From NCBI GenBank assembly GCA_964019165.1, contig OZ025279.1, positions 506,001-570,000 of the forward strand: a DNA stretch of 64,000 nt, given 5' to 3'. Of this stretch, positions 41,047 through 63,753 are shown one piece after another. The position numbers and the translations under genes are program-made. Source of the stretch: Mastigias papua. Taxonomy: Eukaryota; Cnidaria; Scyphozoa; Rhizostomeae; Mastigiidae. Under the pieces are notes generated by a model. It searched no databases. It was not told the origin of the DNA and saw only the letters and a list, made by a program, of their open reading frames with translations. How positions within the stretch are numbered: the first letter of the stretch is position 1; each line of letters starts with the position of its first letter.

Positions 41047-43666
41047 TAATTTTTTTTCTATACTCGTTACTATTGATGTTATCTACTTTATATATATTTT
41101 TATGTAATCTATGCTTGTTTAGTATACCTGACAGCCAGTTGTACGTTGCCTAATTTAGTGAGACGTATGATTGTAGTATTTAGTTGATATATTTTATAAA
41201 TTCGAAGTTTTAAAAAAAAGTTAAGCTTCGCCAGAGTTATTTGCAAGGTTCATGCTCCATCAAAAGTGAAATTTGTTCGCGATGTCCGTCTTTCTTTTGC
41301 TATGACAAATGAGTTTATTTCAAAATAGGCTGCTTTAAGGATTTGGCAATGTTTGCTGTCCTAATCTCTATAGTTTTGCACCTTGTGATAAAGTAGAAAA
41401 GCACTATTTGGAATACATAAAAAAAACTACAGTTTCACATAACAGCTAATGAACGTTAAGGCCGATGAGGAGTAAGATATATGTAACAATTGGTTAATGT
41501 GCTAATTCATAATCTAATCTGTCACTTTTCAGATAGCAAATGGCTGCAAAGAAATACAGAGGGTCCTATACCAAAATCAAAACATAAAGCTCAGCATGCA
41601 GAGCCTCTTCCATTACATGACTTAGTAGATGAAAGTTCCATATTGCTTGGCAAAAGATTGCCAAACAAAGGTAAGAAGTTATAAGATAGAGAGTATAAGA
41701 AGATACAAGACGCGCATTTGCGCACACAAGTAATCCAACGACGTTATTCTATATTACTATCGACATGATGAATTGGATGATTATAATCAAACAGTGTTTA
41801 CATGAAGTGAGTATTAAGGGGCATATTGGCAAACGAACAGACAGAGGTATAGCATATTGTGTTTCAATTGGGACTGAGGCAGACGTTCCAACCTTTACAG
41901 TAGGAAAAGCGGGAGATATCGCGAGCGCAGCGAGCAAAGCAAGGGAGCTGGGCGTCTGGGGGGCGCTGCGAGACCCCCAGCGGGGGTCCTAGGGGGCGGA
42001 GTCCCCTAAAAAAATTTTGGCGATTACATGCCGCTTAGATTAGCTTGAAATGATAAGAAAGGTTATCCTTTATAATGATTTAACAACGGCAAATGTTATC
42101 AACATTAATAAAACGAAAAATAATATTGTAACGTAAACCAGAAAACTCAGTTTACGCACGAAGATACTAGAAACATTAAATATACTGTGGAGTGAATAGC
42201 GGAGCCTAGTCGTGTAAACTGTCTGGAAACGGTATGAAAAATAATACGATATCGTGTAAACGCAGCCTGAATCTTAGGCCAGATTTTCATTTACATTAGA
42301 AATTTTTTCAAAAAGCGGGAGGATTTCAAAATTGTCGGGAGGTCGGGAGACGACCTCTGAAACCGGGAGCCTCCTGGTCATACCGGGAGGGTTGGAACAT
42401 ATGCTGAGGGTAAGATCAATCATTTCAACAACTCACAAATGACTCAAGCCATTACGTCTAAAAGATTAGAGAACTATACTACACATCTCCGTTAAGGTGG
42501 CCCCTTTAGAAGGGGGGATATTTTACTATCATGAATTAGTCGTGTCTCCATTTCAATCCAGCATTTTCCTTACAGTTAGATTGGCGATCGGAATGATACT
42601 TTGGGGCAACGAACAGCACTGGTATCCATTCACAAAAACCCTTCGGCAAATCTACGAACAGGATCCAAAACCAAATTTGCAACAGTCGGTTGTGATTGTT
42701 CTCGTTCTTGCCGAAAATCGAGAGTCGAAAATTAAAGAGATAATTGAAACAATGAAAGTAAACTTGAAAGATTTAGTATCGAATGGCTATGTACAATTGA
42801 TAGTCTCAAAGTTTGATTCTCATCCACAAGAATTCATTAACATAAAAGAGGAAAAGTTTGACTTTGTCAACGATGTGTCTTCTCTCATGAACTACAGGCT
42901 TGCTTTCCTGTTAAGACACTGTTCAGGAATTGCAGAGAACGCGATGCTCATAGACAGTGAGTGGAATATTACACAATCAGCCATGAAAAGAATATATAAT
43001 GAAATAGATACTATGACATGGAACGTATTAAACGTTGACCTCGGTTCAACGAATAGAATGCAAAAGTTGTATCAAGGCAGATATCTACCACGTGTTTATG
43101 GAACATTTTATTCATTAGCACAAATTGCTATAGTACCTTCAATTATGAACATGATAGAAGACTCAAGTATTCATGCAGAGAAAAGGACATATAGAGGGGA
43201 GGTTTTGATCAAACCCCAAGCACCACCAGCCCATAGGAACCCCCCTGCTACCGTAACACATAAAATACAGGCAGCTGGAGGAACTGATGTACAAGATTTT
43301 TACTTACACAAAGGGCCATCGTGGTTCGTAGCACCAAAACAGGGGGACTATGTGACTGTTACCTTGGATGAGCCATCAAAGCTAAGAAGAATTTACGTAG
43401 AGACAGGATTAGACAGTTTCAAACGCGATGTGTTTAACCATGCTGTGCTTGAATTGAGCTATAGTAAAAATACCAAGACTAAGCAATGTGCAGAGTATGG
43501 TGTCGTTTCTTCTTTTGAAGACAAATCAGTGATAGTGATATCGAACGATGATGCAAAAACGTCAGATTATCTGATAAAACCAGTCCATTGCATAAACATC
43601 CGCGTGACAAAAAATTGCAGACAATGGACATCAATAAAGACATTGATAATACAAAAAGATGAATAA
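40751..43666 (+). CDS. Divergent GT54-like protein with C-terminal domain and altered acidic motif
   Basis: Exons 40751-40841, 41533-41670, 42576-43666; 439 aa; type II topology with an anchor at about 12-29 (FHIIVSIGLILNLFILL) and a short stem. The catalytic-like region starts at KVRLAIGMILWGNEQHW, which aligns with the LTVGIPTV start of MGAT4, and keeps the order of the fold. At the acidic motif it reads AENAMLIDSEWN where the active family has QLEDDI, so the E-D-D triad is lost. After HRNPPATVTHKI comes the C-terminal domain known from MGAT4A/B (NPPAEVSTSLK, then FW and GDY), here SWFVAPKQGDYVTV and YVETGLDSFKRDVF. It is therefore a candidate pseudoenzyme. It runs divergently from the catalytic-only GT54 gene and converges on the FANCC-like gene. 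Intron 2 holds a GC-rich repeat. An active enzyme with an unusual metal site cannot be excluded. Confidence 0.86.
40887..41046. repeat. (TTA)n microsatellites
   Basis: Two runs of the trinucleotide tta/att, at about 40891-40922 and 41008-41046, in intron 1 of the plus-strand GT54 gene. Confidence 0.9.
41890..42402. mobile_element. GC-rich repeat with short inverted ends
   Basis: Starts gttccaacc and ends ggttggaac. Inside are gcgagcgcagcgagc (41920 onward), cccagcgggggtcctagggg, a segment related to the flanking AT-rich DNA, and a cgggag-rich right end (cctcctggtcataccgggag). Its composition is sharply different from the host intron. Class unknown; no transposase seen. Confidence 0.5.
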
Positions 43667-44514
43667 AGAAATTCAATGATAATTAATATAATTAATAACA
43701 GAGACAATTAGTAAAGTAGTAATTTATGAAAATGAACTGCAAATTAGATATCATCAATCTGATATATATTATTCAATTTTTTTAATGTTTTTACCTGACA
43801 CCAAATCTGTAGCTTCATCTGATATTTGAAAACAGAATCCGTCTGCATTTCCAAAGACATAGAAAACAAAATCCTTACTCCCAACAAAGAGGGTGATCTA
43901 TACAACGGGGGTGATCTATACAAAGGGGATGGGCCCTACAAAGGGATATACTAGTACCTGTTTCTATTTCATTAGCGGGAGACTACATCACTACGCAGAC
44001 AGACGGATGGCTACGTCATGTAATCAGCGTAAATTAGCAGCTCCACATACGTAATTTCAACTTTCATACTCATTCTTCACAAATTCTGTGGCCTTAGATA
44101 CACGGCATCGGGATTAATTCTGGCTCCGGGTTGGTTCTACACCATCTGGGTCAAAGTGACTCCATTTTCATTTGAGTTAAACGACACCGGATTGCTCCTA
44201 TCTGCGTAGGCAAAAATGCTTTGTTTTATGTTGCTGCGAGGCCATTTTTGAGCTTCTCTTTCAAATACCAATCTTCACATTTTCCGCCTGACTGCAATAT
44301 CCATCTGTGGGCCTTTTTGTATGCATTATCTATCCTATTTTTGAGCACCAGACATTACATGATTAATAATTCTTGGGTACAGGGCTACCACTGCAGTAGT
44401 CTCTATGAGACAAATATCAGCTGTCCACAAAACGTCACATACCCAGACGGTAAAAAATCTTTTAGCGATTCTAAAAGTAGCTAACAATTCTAAGTACAAC
44501 AGACCAATTTCATA
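43667..44514. other. Convergent intergenic gap
   Basis: Between the stop codons of the plus-strand GT54 gene and the minus-strand FANCC-like gene. It has a small tandem motif near 43905-43935 (ggggtgatctatacaa, twice). No gene seen. Confidence 0.5.
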
Positions 44515-55035
<10,521 letters not shown>

Positions 55036-55325
55036 TGCTTTGATTCATACTTTGAATATTTTCTTTTCCCCGCCTTTCACCTGATACTGAGGCTAAATCA
55101 TATAGAGGCACTTTAGAAATAGCTATCGAAAGTAAGCAATGGTACGCAAGCCCCATCACAACACTTAAAGCGGACGAAAGCCATTAAAATGAGATGAAAT
55201 GATCAATTTAAAAAGAATATATAAAGAAGAAAAAGCATCATGTAATGAAATCGCTCCATTCGAAAGGAAAAAGCCTAATTGGGATCTCTGCTAGTAAGTA
55301 AATGAAGAACATTCTCTAAGTGGAA
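55036..55325. promoter_or_regulatory. Shared upstream region of the FANCC-like and TM2D1 genes
   Basis: 290 bp between two divergent start codons. No specific factor site stood out. Confidence 0.5.
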
Positions 55326-57582
55326 ATGATAAGTCGAATTTTGAGCATACTTGTCGTTGCTAACCTTTTCCAGATAGTAGTTGGCAAGCAATGCCAAGAC
55401 CTTCTAGTTGGGCAGTATCCTTTTCAAAGAATAGAATTTAGCTACAATTTGTTTCTCGTTCTATTATAAGAGTAATTTCCGTGACAAGTAACTCTGGACG
55501 GATTTACAGTTTAAACGGAAGCAGCCAAGTGGCCATAAGACAATTGTAGCCAAGTCTTTATTTGATCACTAGTTTTTCTATTTGCACGTAGGTATCATGA
55601 TTACAAATAGTGGTATATGAATTACTTTATCCCGAAGATATTTTAGTCCTTTTCCTCATTATGATTTGGATATCTACGTAATTTCATAATACATGAATTA
55701 TGGGATTGTTTTTAAACGTTGTAATTAGCATTATGTTGACTATTATTGATAGTTACATCCGCAGGCACTAGGCCTCTAATTGGATGCTCCTACTAATTGA
55801 ATTGGAACAGTAGACCTGCATAGACACATCAGTTGCACTGGCTAGTAGCCGTATACAAGGATTTTGACAGGTTGATGTTGACACTACATTTTGATGTTGT
55901 TTTTTGATGATGCAATATCAATATTCCAGTGGGAATGGGAGCTTATACTCAAATTATTTATTCATCTAATCAAGCAGTCAACATAAAAATTCAATTAGCC
56001 AATCAGTTGCTAGCGATTCCCAGTATTTGCCTTAAGTGGGAAACAGATACAAATGTAGTGACCCTGAAATTGACATAGAACTTCAGGCAGAAAAAGGATG
56101 CCATAAGAATTACACTTTATTAGGTAAGTAACTTATATAACACATTTGTTTATAATGTTTTTGAATATTTTAATGTCATATTAGAGCGAGAAGATCCTTG
56201 ATATTAAAATCAAAGATTCCAAAGCATAGTGGGAAGATTTGGGTTTTAGTTAGTTCAAGAAAATGCGGATCTATGCTCAGATTTAATGCCATTTTTCAAC
56301 ATTTACACCACCAAGGAAGCAAATGTTTTATCTTTAGTCCCACTTAGATTAATTATGAAAATGCATTTCACCACTTGTCTTTCAATTCAATATCTTCTTA
56401 TCATCAAGTGATATTCAATGCATTGACTCTTTTTAGTTCCATGTTTTCCTGTGAAAGGAGTTGTCTGCAATAGCAAGGAATATAATGGAGATGAAATAGG
56501 TTTCTACAAGGAAGTCCCATGCAGATATGTGTAAGCTCCCTCATTCCATTATACTTCCTAATATAGAGTTTGACTTTATGTATCGATAACTTGAATTTAC
56601 ACCAGGATATGTTAAACAATATGATATCATATGTATCATGTTATTTGGATAAAGTAAGTTTATTTGTTTTGCAAATCTTTAACTTCTTTCTTTGATATTT
56701 CATTTGTAATGTCTTTGGCAATTTCTTTATTCCCAAATAGAACTGGAAAATCATTTGAAACAGCATTATATCTGTCAATATTCCTTGGCTGTTTTGGTAT
56801 AGATAGGTTCTACCTGGGTTATCCTGCAATTGGTGAGACCAATTTTTATATAAACTTCCTTTTCAGGTTCAGCTTCCTATTTTACAAGTTTCTTTTTACT
56901 TGAAATTTGCCAAATGGTATTAATTATGTTTTTATTTGATAATGGCATAGTTTATTTTCTTTTCCAATATTTTAAGAAGATTTGCTATAAAACAAGGTTA
57001 TTTTTATTTTAGGTTTATTGAAGTTCTGTACATTGGGATTTTTTATGATATTTCAACTTATTGATATCATCCTAATTGCAACACAGGTAAATACAATTTT
57101 TAAACTTTCTTTTCATTCAAATCATAGTTTGCTTATCTCTTTATTAAGTTCTAAAAAGCATACTCTGTTTGTCTTTCATTTGAAGGATGGCTTGGCCATT
57201 GACACTCATTTTCTTTATTGATAGCATCAATAGAATGTATTGTTTACATTAGTTTCTCTGTGCTTTGTTCATAGCTCATGACTTTTACATCCCAAAGTGG
57301 ATTTTCTTGATCCTCTCTATTAATGAGAAATCTGATTATAATTTAGCACTCCTCTCAATCTCCCCAATATTTATTTATTTAATATTTATTTACTCAATAT
57401 TTATATTTATTTATTCAGTGTATGAATTAGTATATTATTTAAGCTTGTTATACATTTTTTTCATTTTCAAGGTACTAAAACCTGCTGATGGTTCAGAGTA
57501 TGTAATTGATTATTATGGAGCAAGAGTTTATCACATTGTTGCAGATAATAACACACTTCTCTATCCTCAAAATTTCAACTAA
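55326..57582 (+). CDS. TM2D1: TM2 domain-containing protein 1
   Basis: Membrane protein with two transmembrane helices; the family is linked to amyloid-beta binding in mammals and to Notch signalling in flies. Six exons: 55326-55414, 56047-56123, 56437-56530, 56741-56832, 57013-57086, 57472-57582; all phases agree; 178 aa against 207 in human. Signal peptide MISRILSILVVANLFQIVVG; Cys-rich ectodomain VGQYKCSDPEI, then VPCFPVKGVVC and EIGFYKEVPCRYVTGKSF; TM2 domain ALYLSIFLGCFGIDRFYLGY with the DRF motif between the helices, then LLKFCTLGFF, LIDIILIATQ; conserved C-terminus ADGSEYVIDYYGARV. The exon 3 donor (GT before GTAAGC) was preferred over one two bases earlier because only it keeps the frame into exon 4. 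Divergent from the FANCC-like gene, convergent with CAAP1. Confidence 0.96.
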
Positions 57583-58521
57583 CATATGTCAAATGAAAAA
57601 TTGGCTTCTTGCAGTGTTCTCATCTACCACATCAACAGAGGAAAGAGAATAACTTGTGATAAATGGTCACATTGTTGGTATATACTTTCAGCTCAATTCC
57701 TAGATTGTTTTTTTAGTTTATAAAGGATATTGCAGTACAGGTCAGCAATTCACATAACATGTATATGTTTCATGAAATGAAGAAATTTATATGCCACTCA
57801 ATGCAGAACAGAATTGAGTAGGAATTTACAACCAGCAATATCCTGAAAATGTATCTGTTGTCTTTTCAAACACCAAATTTTCATGACAATCGTATTGCAT
57901 AGCATTTCCTCTAGCTCATAACCCATGAAAAGAAAACTGCTTTTAGGACTAGAAGCAGAATATGTGAAACCATGCAGACTTTTGTTAAAAAAATAGTATT
58001 AACAACTGCTTGTAGCTAGGATCCCTTCTGTGTCAAATCTCAAATTTTTTGTACAAAATATTATTGTATTTAATTTCTAATGGTTGCTATAAAAATATAT
58101 GCAATAATCATATTTGATTTGATTTTTCTCAGCCTGTTCCTTCTTTGAGAGCATTGTAAATCTAATTAAAAGCTAGTATTGGAAAATTGTACACAAAATA
58201 TTAAAAGAAAGAGAGAGGGCGGCTGAGTAATATATTGATAGGATGAGCAACTTTATATCAACATAATAAATTGATGATAGAATAAACAAATGCTGAACTT
58301 AGAAGCAAATCTGTAATATGTACATAACAATAATGTTAGTATGAATTTATACAATACGTTTTAACAAGCAAAAAACCATCTATACACATTCTAATTTGGC
58401 ACTGTAAATATTACAACTATGCTTAAGATAATATGTACCAAACCAAAAGAAAACATTGGTTGTGATAACTATTTTACAATGTAATCATCAAAATTTTAAT
58501 ATGAGCCATAATTTTCTCTTA
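57583..58521. other. Convergent intergenic gap with 3' UTRs
   Basis: Between the TM2D1 and CAAP1 stop codons. AT-rich; probably both 3' untranslated regions. No other gene seen. Confidence 0.6.
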
Positions 58522-61130
58522 CTAGCCAATGCTTTTATTTTTCATCTCCTGGGCTTTAATGAATGATTTTAAAGCTCTTGCTCTCAATTCCATTTCTAAA
58601 ACTGCCAGCTTCTGCTTCTTGCCATCATCAATGGTTTTCTCAGCTCTTTCTACATCACCTTAATAATGAAACCAAACTATGTCAAGATCATACATGTTGC
58701 AAATGCTACATAACAAGAAGCAAAAACTCAATTGCCAATTTAAGCAGTAGGTAGAAAATATCTTTTTGAAAGGCCACATGCTTGAGACCATAATATACAA
58801 AAATGAATAAATCATACTTGAGAACATTAAAGTAAGAAGGGGGTGGTACAGAAAGTCCATTTGATGCAACCTAGAGAGCTCTTGAGAAATTACCATTGAG
58901 ATGAAGCAATGTGAAGGGCTTCAAGCCTGTATTTAGTATAGTATTGTTAGGAGTATTACGGAAGCACTGTTTTGCCTCCAATCAAGATGATAATGCATCT
59001 GTAATAATCTAGGGGCTTAAACCTACATCTACTAGTTACTAACAATCCTTTGTGTTTCTCCACTTCAAAGCAAAGATGCCAAACTGAAAAAATGATTTGA
59101 AGTAAAAATATTAGCTTCTTCCATCAACATACCGTCATCATTTTGTTGCATATTCTGAGGACTATGTGGCATTTCCTCATTCAACAGTTCATCAATATCA
59201 TTTTGGTCTGGACTTTTGATGATTTCTTGGAAAAGCTCTGGGTCACTTTTTATTTCTAAACTTGCATGCACTAATTTCTCCTGATCAATAGCAGTTGCAA
59301 CATCAATATCAATTCCTGTCATAACGTTATCCTCAACTTCCATGGTAACATTATAATCATCAACTGCTGCTGTAGTAACACCTTGGTCTGAAAATTTTTC
59401 AGGCACAACAGAATCTTCAACTCTTGGCAAACTCTGTGGTTCCATTAATTTCTGTTCACTAGAAGCAGCCACAAATGGATTATAATCATCCTCAGTGATC
59501 ATTCTTGAAAGGTTCTCTTGTGAAGTGCTTTCAATCTCACTCAAACACCAGCTTCTTATATCACGAACATTATACTTCTAAAAAATGAATCAAACAGAAA
59601 AATAAACCTATAGCATAAAAGCTTCTACAATTCTGTTGTCAAACTCTCATGAGTCCTTCTAACTTATCAGCTTGATTGCATCATTAACTGGCTGCTCAAA
59701 ACTGGTATCATCCATTCATGCTTGTCTTTTGGATTGGTGCAGTCAATTCCACAATTGTGCAATTATTTTATAAGACTTTATAAGATGTTTTCATACTCTA
59801 AAGAAAGCCAGATGAAAAAGGATTTGGGGCACTTGGCAAGGAAATGTGCAAGACAGAGACTGGCACAATATGAACAAGACTTAAACATTACTAAAGATGA
59901 TGCAACAAACTGAGTTTATGTCTGTATTCTTAACAAAATATGAAAACAAAGACATGTTATACTTAATATACCTAATATAGAAATATGACAATACATATTC
60001 ATATATATATATATAGAAGAGAGGAATATGATGATTGATGATATTCATTATGATCCTTTGTGCAACTGCAAATTGTGTAAAATGTTTATTAAGGACTTAG
60101 ACTTTTTAGAGTAGTCTATTTTATTTAATTAACTATAATTATATCTCTTACATATTTCTAATATAGTTGGCATAGCTAATTTTTTTAGCTGTTTTAAAAG
60201 CCAACTTTAAATAAATTGATGATGATGATGACAATGATGATGATGACAATGATGATGATGACAATGATGATGATGACAATGATGATGATGACAATGATGA
60301 TGATCACAATGATGATGATCACAATGATGATGATCACAATGATGATGATCACAATGATGATGATGATAATGATGATGATGACAATGATGATGATGATAAT
60401 GATGATGATGACCACTGAAAAGTAAAATAAAAGGCAAACCTTCAATCTTTTAGGAAGCAGCTTCTTAAATTCTTTCTTATTAATAATGTGAAAAATCTCT
60501 TTGCCAAGCTGCCTCTTGTCTTCAACCAATTCTGTTAATGACTTCAACCCCAACACAAGATGTTGGCTGCTCCAGTCTTCAAAATCATTTTCAATCTCAT
60601 TCAGCTCAAGAATTGGGTCATAAGCTGCAAGCTTCATACGTTTCAGCTTGTTCTTAAATCTTGATCGCAATTTGCTCTTTTTAATACTTCCACTATCTCG
60701 CATATAGGATTTCTTCTCAATATCCTGTGTTGAATTGATAGCATCGTTCTGTATATCACCCGGTGGTTGGCCTTTTTCATATATGGATTCATTGTCAATT
60801 GATTCTTCCCTTAAGTAATCGGAAAGGGGATTTTATGAAGCCTGGTTATGTAAAATCACAAAAAGGCTAAGTGCCGTTTTAATACAACTGCGGTGGAACT
60901 GGAGGGCAGATTGAAAAATCAGTTTTCAATAAGAGCCTAGAGTTTAGGCTAATTGCGTAGGGCTATTAATGAGTTCTCTTCAATGAGAGTTTGCTCTGAA
61001 TCAGATATTTGTATACATGAAACATTAAGACTAAAAGGTACTTAATATGATACCATATCAATTTATTTTTTCTCCTCTTCTTTCTTTTTTGTTGAGTTGA
61101 AGAATCCGGTGAACATGAACAACCCGCCAT
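58522..61130 (-). CDS. CAAP1: Caspase activity and apoptosis inhibitor 1
   Basis: Conserved eukaryotic protein reported to restrain caspase-10-dependent apoptosis in human cells. Exons: 61130-61054, 60809-60440, 59577-59133, 58658-58522; phases 2, 0, 1; 342 aa against 361 in human. It starts MAGCSCSPDSSTQQKRKKRR, a basic N-terminus as in the human protein. The conserved core is LTELVEDKRQLGKEIFHI, then EFKKLLPKRLKKYNVRDIRS and WCLSEIESTSQENLSRMI (human SFYISDKKEMLQQCF, LQKMLPDVLKNCSIEEIKKL, CQEQLELLSEKKILKIL). A long acidic stretch follows, and the C-terminal helix LAVLEMELRARALKSFIKA matches human LELLELEMRARAIKALMKA. The first intron is supported by phase and the human-like N-terminus only; a start at 60703 would be the fallback. 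A 15-bp tandem array lies just inside intron 2. Head to head with SLC35E1. Confidence 0.88.
60217..60413. repeat. Minisatellite, 15-bp unit (gatgatgatgacaat type)
   Basis: About thirteen copies with the variants acaat, cacaat and ataat, 26 bp inside the CAAP1 intron that follows the exon ending at 60440. It yields long spurious reading frames (Met-Thr on plus, His/Ile on minus). Confidence 0.95.
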
Positions 61131-61264
61131 TGAATTTTTGTCTCGTACCCATTGAAGAGATTGATTACTTGATGAAAACGAGGGCAATCGAACACATCAT
61201 AAAAACATCCTCCTTTTATTTTTTTGTAATGGACAGTAAACAGTAAGATTTCCACGTCCTTCTA
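61131..61264. promoter_or_regulatory. Shared upstream region of CAAP1 and SLC35E1
   Basis: Only 134 bp between two divergent start codons, so both 5' UTRs and core promoters must fit or overlap here. Confidence 0.55.
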
Positions 61265-63753
61265 ATGGCAGATAGTAGCGGATACAGTCGTGGCATCAAA
61301 GTCACAGTTCTATGCATTTTATGGTTTTGTCTTAGTTCATCAAATAATGTAATTATCAAAAGATTTCTTGGGCGGTATCCATACCCTATTACTGTCAGTC
61401 TGTCACATATGACTTGCACTGCATTTCTGATGTATCCGCTGCTGCTTGTATTTGGTGTAAGGACAACAGTTGATATTCCTATGTTGAAATTTTATCTTAT
61501 GCTGATTCCTCTTGGCATTGGAAAGCTGTTGGTCTCCACATCATCCCATGTAAGCATATGGCGTGTGCCTGTATCATACGCTCACACGGGTAAGACGCCT
61601 GATTTATTTTGTTTCACATTATTTGCGATTATACAACCTGAAGCTTTGTTGATGAATTTCGTTTTTAGAACTTCCTTTTAGACTGTCTATTCTTTTTGTT
61701 CCTAAATTGCTGACTTTTGCTTTCTTTGCATGTGAATTTTGGCTTCTTTCGGCACGGTTTCAGTGAAGGTATGATAGATTTTCATGAATTCCCTAACCCC
61801 CCCCCTACCACCTGCCTATAATATTTTTTACATTCTTTTTTTAAATTTTTTTATCTTACTCTGATATATCTAACTAAATCAACATTTTTGCTCTGCTAGA
61901 AAGCAGTTGCTCTCTAACCATAAATGGTGAGATTGGAGCAGGTGTTTTTATCATATGTTTTTCAATACATCAGGCTGAATGCAGTGAGGATAATTTCCAC
62001 ATTTGTCTTATTTGTTCAATTCTTTATATATTTATGATGACCAGTAATTAACAACATAGGAATTCAACTAGGTTCTATTTTAATTAATTGTTTCTTTCTC
62101 CAGGCAATGATGCCTATCTTCACTGTTCTCATTTCTCGGGTATTTTTTCAAGAAACTCAAAGTCTAATGGTGAGTTCTGTTCTTTCCAAATTGTTAGTTC
62201 ATGCTGTTGATTAACATGCCTAATACTCAGATTTACTTTAAGACATCTCCAGTTGAATTATGATTCTGTCACATATTGCAGGTGTACTTGTCACTTGTCC
62301 CAATAATATCTGGTGTTGCTATAGCAACTGTCACAGAAGTATCCTTTGAGCTGCTGGGTATGGTTATGGCACTTCTTTGCACAATCGTGTTTGCTCTTCA
62401 GAATATTTACACCAAAAGGGTGAGTCATTTTAGTCTATTAAAAAGTTGACTACTTTAGCCCTCAGTAACATCAACTATTCCTTGTCTTTTACTCCTTAGA
62501 CCCATTTTCAGATCTGAGTGTTTGTATTCATCATTATCTACCAAACTTGGTCTTTTTCCACCTACCAATATTTTATAATTTTTCTAACATTGCATTCAAT
62601 CACCTGCTTGTTTTATTCTCAGTACCTCTGTCATCTGCTTTGTACGCTAACAGCTTCAAAACCTCAGTGCAAATACAGAGGATATAGACTCTAGCCTACA
62701 GGAAACAATATTAGATTTGATTTACAGAGATTCAGATCTAATCTCAAAACCAGCACTCATGCTAAAGGGCTACCCTCGCCCTCCCCTTAGTTAAATATAT
62801 GTACTATATATGAAATATCTGTTTCATTATTATTTAATTTGTTTACAGCTGATTCATTGATTAGTGATTTATTGATTTGTATGATTTAATGATGCTTTGT
62901 ATCTTATAGGCAATTAAAGATTTACGATTGAATCACTTACATTTGTTGACAAGATTAGCACACATTGCATTTGTTATTGCTGTGCCACTGTGGCTAGTCA
63001 CAGATGCACCACAAATTGCTAATAATGCAAATCTGGTTTGTTCTTCTGTGTTTGCTTTTGCATGATTTGTTATTTATTCTTCTTTTCAAAATGAATACAT
63101 TTTTGGGCGGAGGGGGTCAGGTGCCTTTCATGAACAAGTGAGCATATGCTAGTTTACTGAAGTCCTTACTTAGTAGCATGCACTAACCCATTATAAAAGC
63201 TTTGTTTGTAGTTTCCTTTGGTTACATTTAGCTTAGAAGCTTGCAGAACTGCATAACCTTATATGTATTTGCCTATGAGCTGTTTGAATGATTTCATCTA
63301 CACAATAGAGAATGGCACGTTAGAATGGTACAAAAGGACAAATTAGGCACAGTTAAGGGTATGTCACATAGAAAAAGACTTTCATGAAACCCTTCTTTAA
63401 CATATTCAGGATGGCATCCCTGACATTGTGCATGGTATATAATACATGTTTATGTATAACTGTATTGCTTATAGATCAGAGAGTAAACTTAATCTTATTT
63501 TCTACAGATGTCACAGGAGACCTTTCTTTGGTTCATAATGAAATTGGCTTTGAGTGGATTCATAAACTTCTCACAAAACATAATGGCATTTTCTGTATTG
63601 AATCTCCTCTCACCTCTGAGCTACTCTGTTGCAACTGCTACAAAGAGGATACTAGTCATTGCTGTCTCAATCCTAACACTTAAAAATCCTGTAACTATGC
63701 TGAACATGACAGGAATGACCCTGGCTGTTTTGGGGGTTTTTCTCTACAACAGA
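61265..63753 (+). CDS. SLC35E1: Solute carrier family 35 member E1 (nucleotide-sugar transporter family), 3' end outside window
   Basis: Multi-pass Golgi/ER membrane protein of the drug/metabolite transporter superfamily; its substrate is not established. Exons: 61265-61589, 61764-61768, 62104-62169, 62282-62419, 62910-63035, 63508-63753. The start is [10 protein letters not shown]. Family marks: [33 protein letters not shown], then [73 protein letters not shown] and [11 protein letters not shown]. The second exon is only five bases (tgaag) and is needed to restore THTVKAMMP across the junction, as in human SYAHTVKATMP. The human tail after LYNK is not seen; an acceptor at 63898 would add YFHNI and a stop, but more exons may lie beyond 64000. 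Confidence 0.95.
61764..61768 (+). other. SLC35E1: 5-nt microexon of SLC35E1
   Basis: tgaag sits between a ggtttcag acceptor and a gtatga donor. It completes GTG and adds AAG, giving Val-Lys between exon 1 (ends ACG G) and exon 3 (starts GCA ATG ATG). Without it the frame is lost. Confidence 0.8.

Noticed and set aside
41765..41992. 75-aa plus-strand frame in the GT54 intron
   Set aside because: It crosses from intron sequence into the GC-rich repeat and has no splice or homology support. The frame joins exon 41670 to 42576 without it.
60194..60437. His-rich, Ile-rich and Met-Thr-rich frames
   Set aside because: Translations of the 15-bp minisatellite. The CAAP1 exon ends at 60440, before the array.
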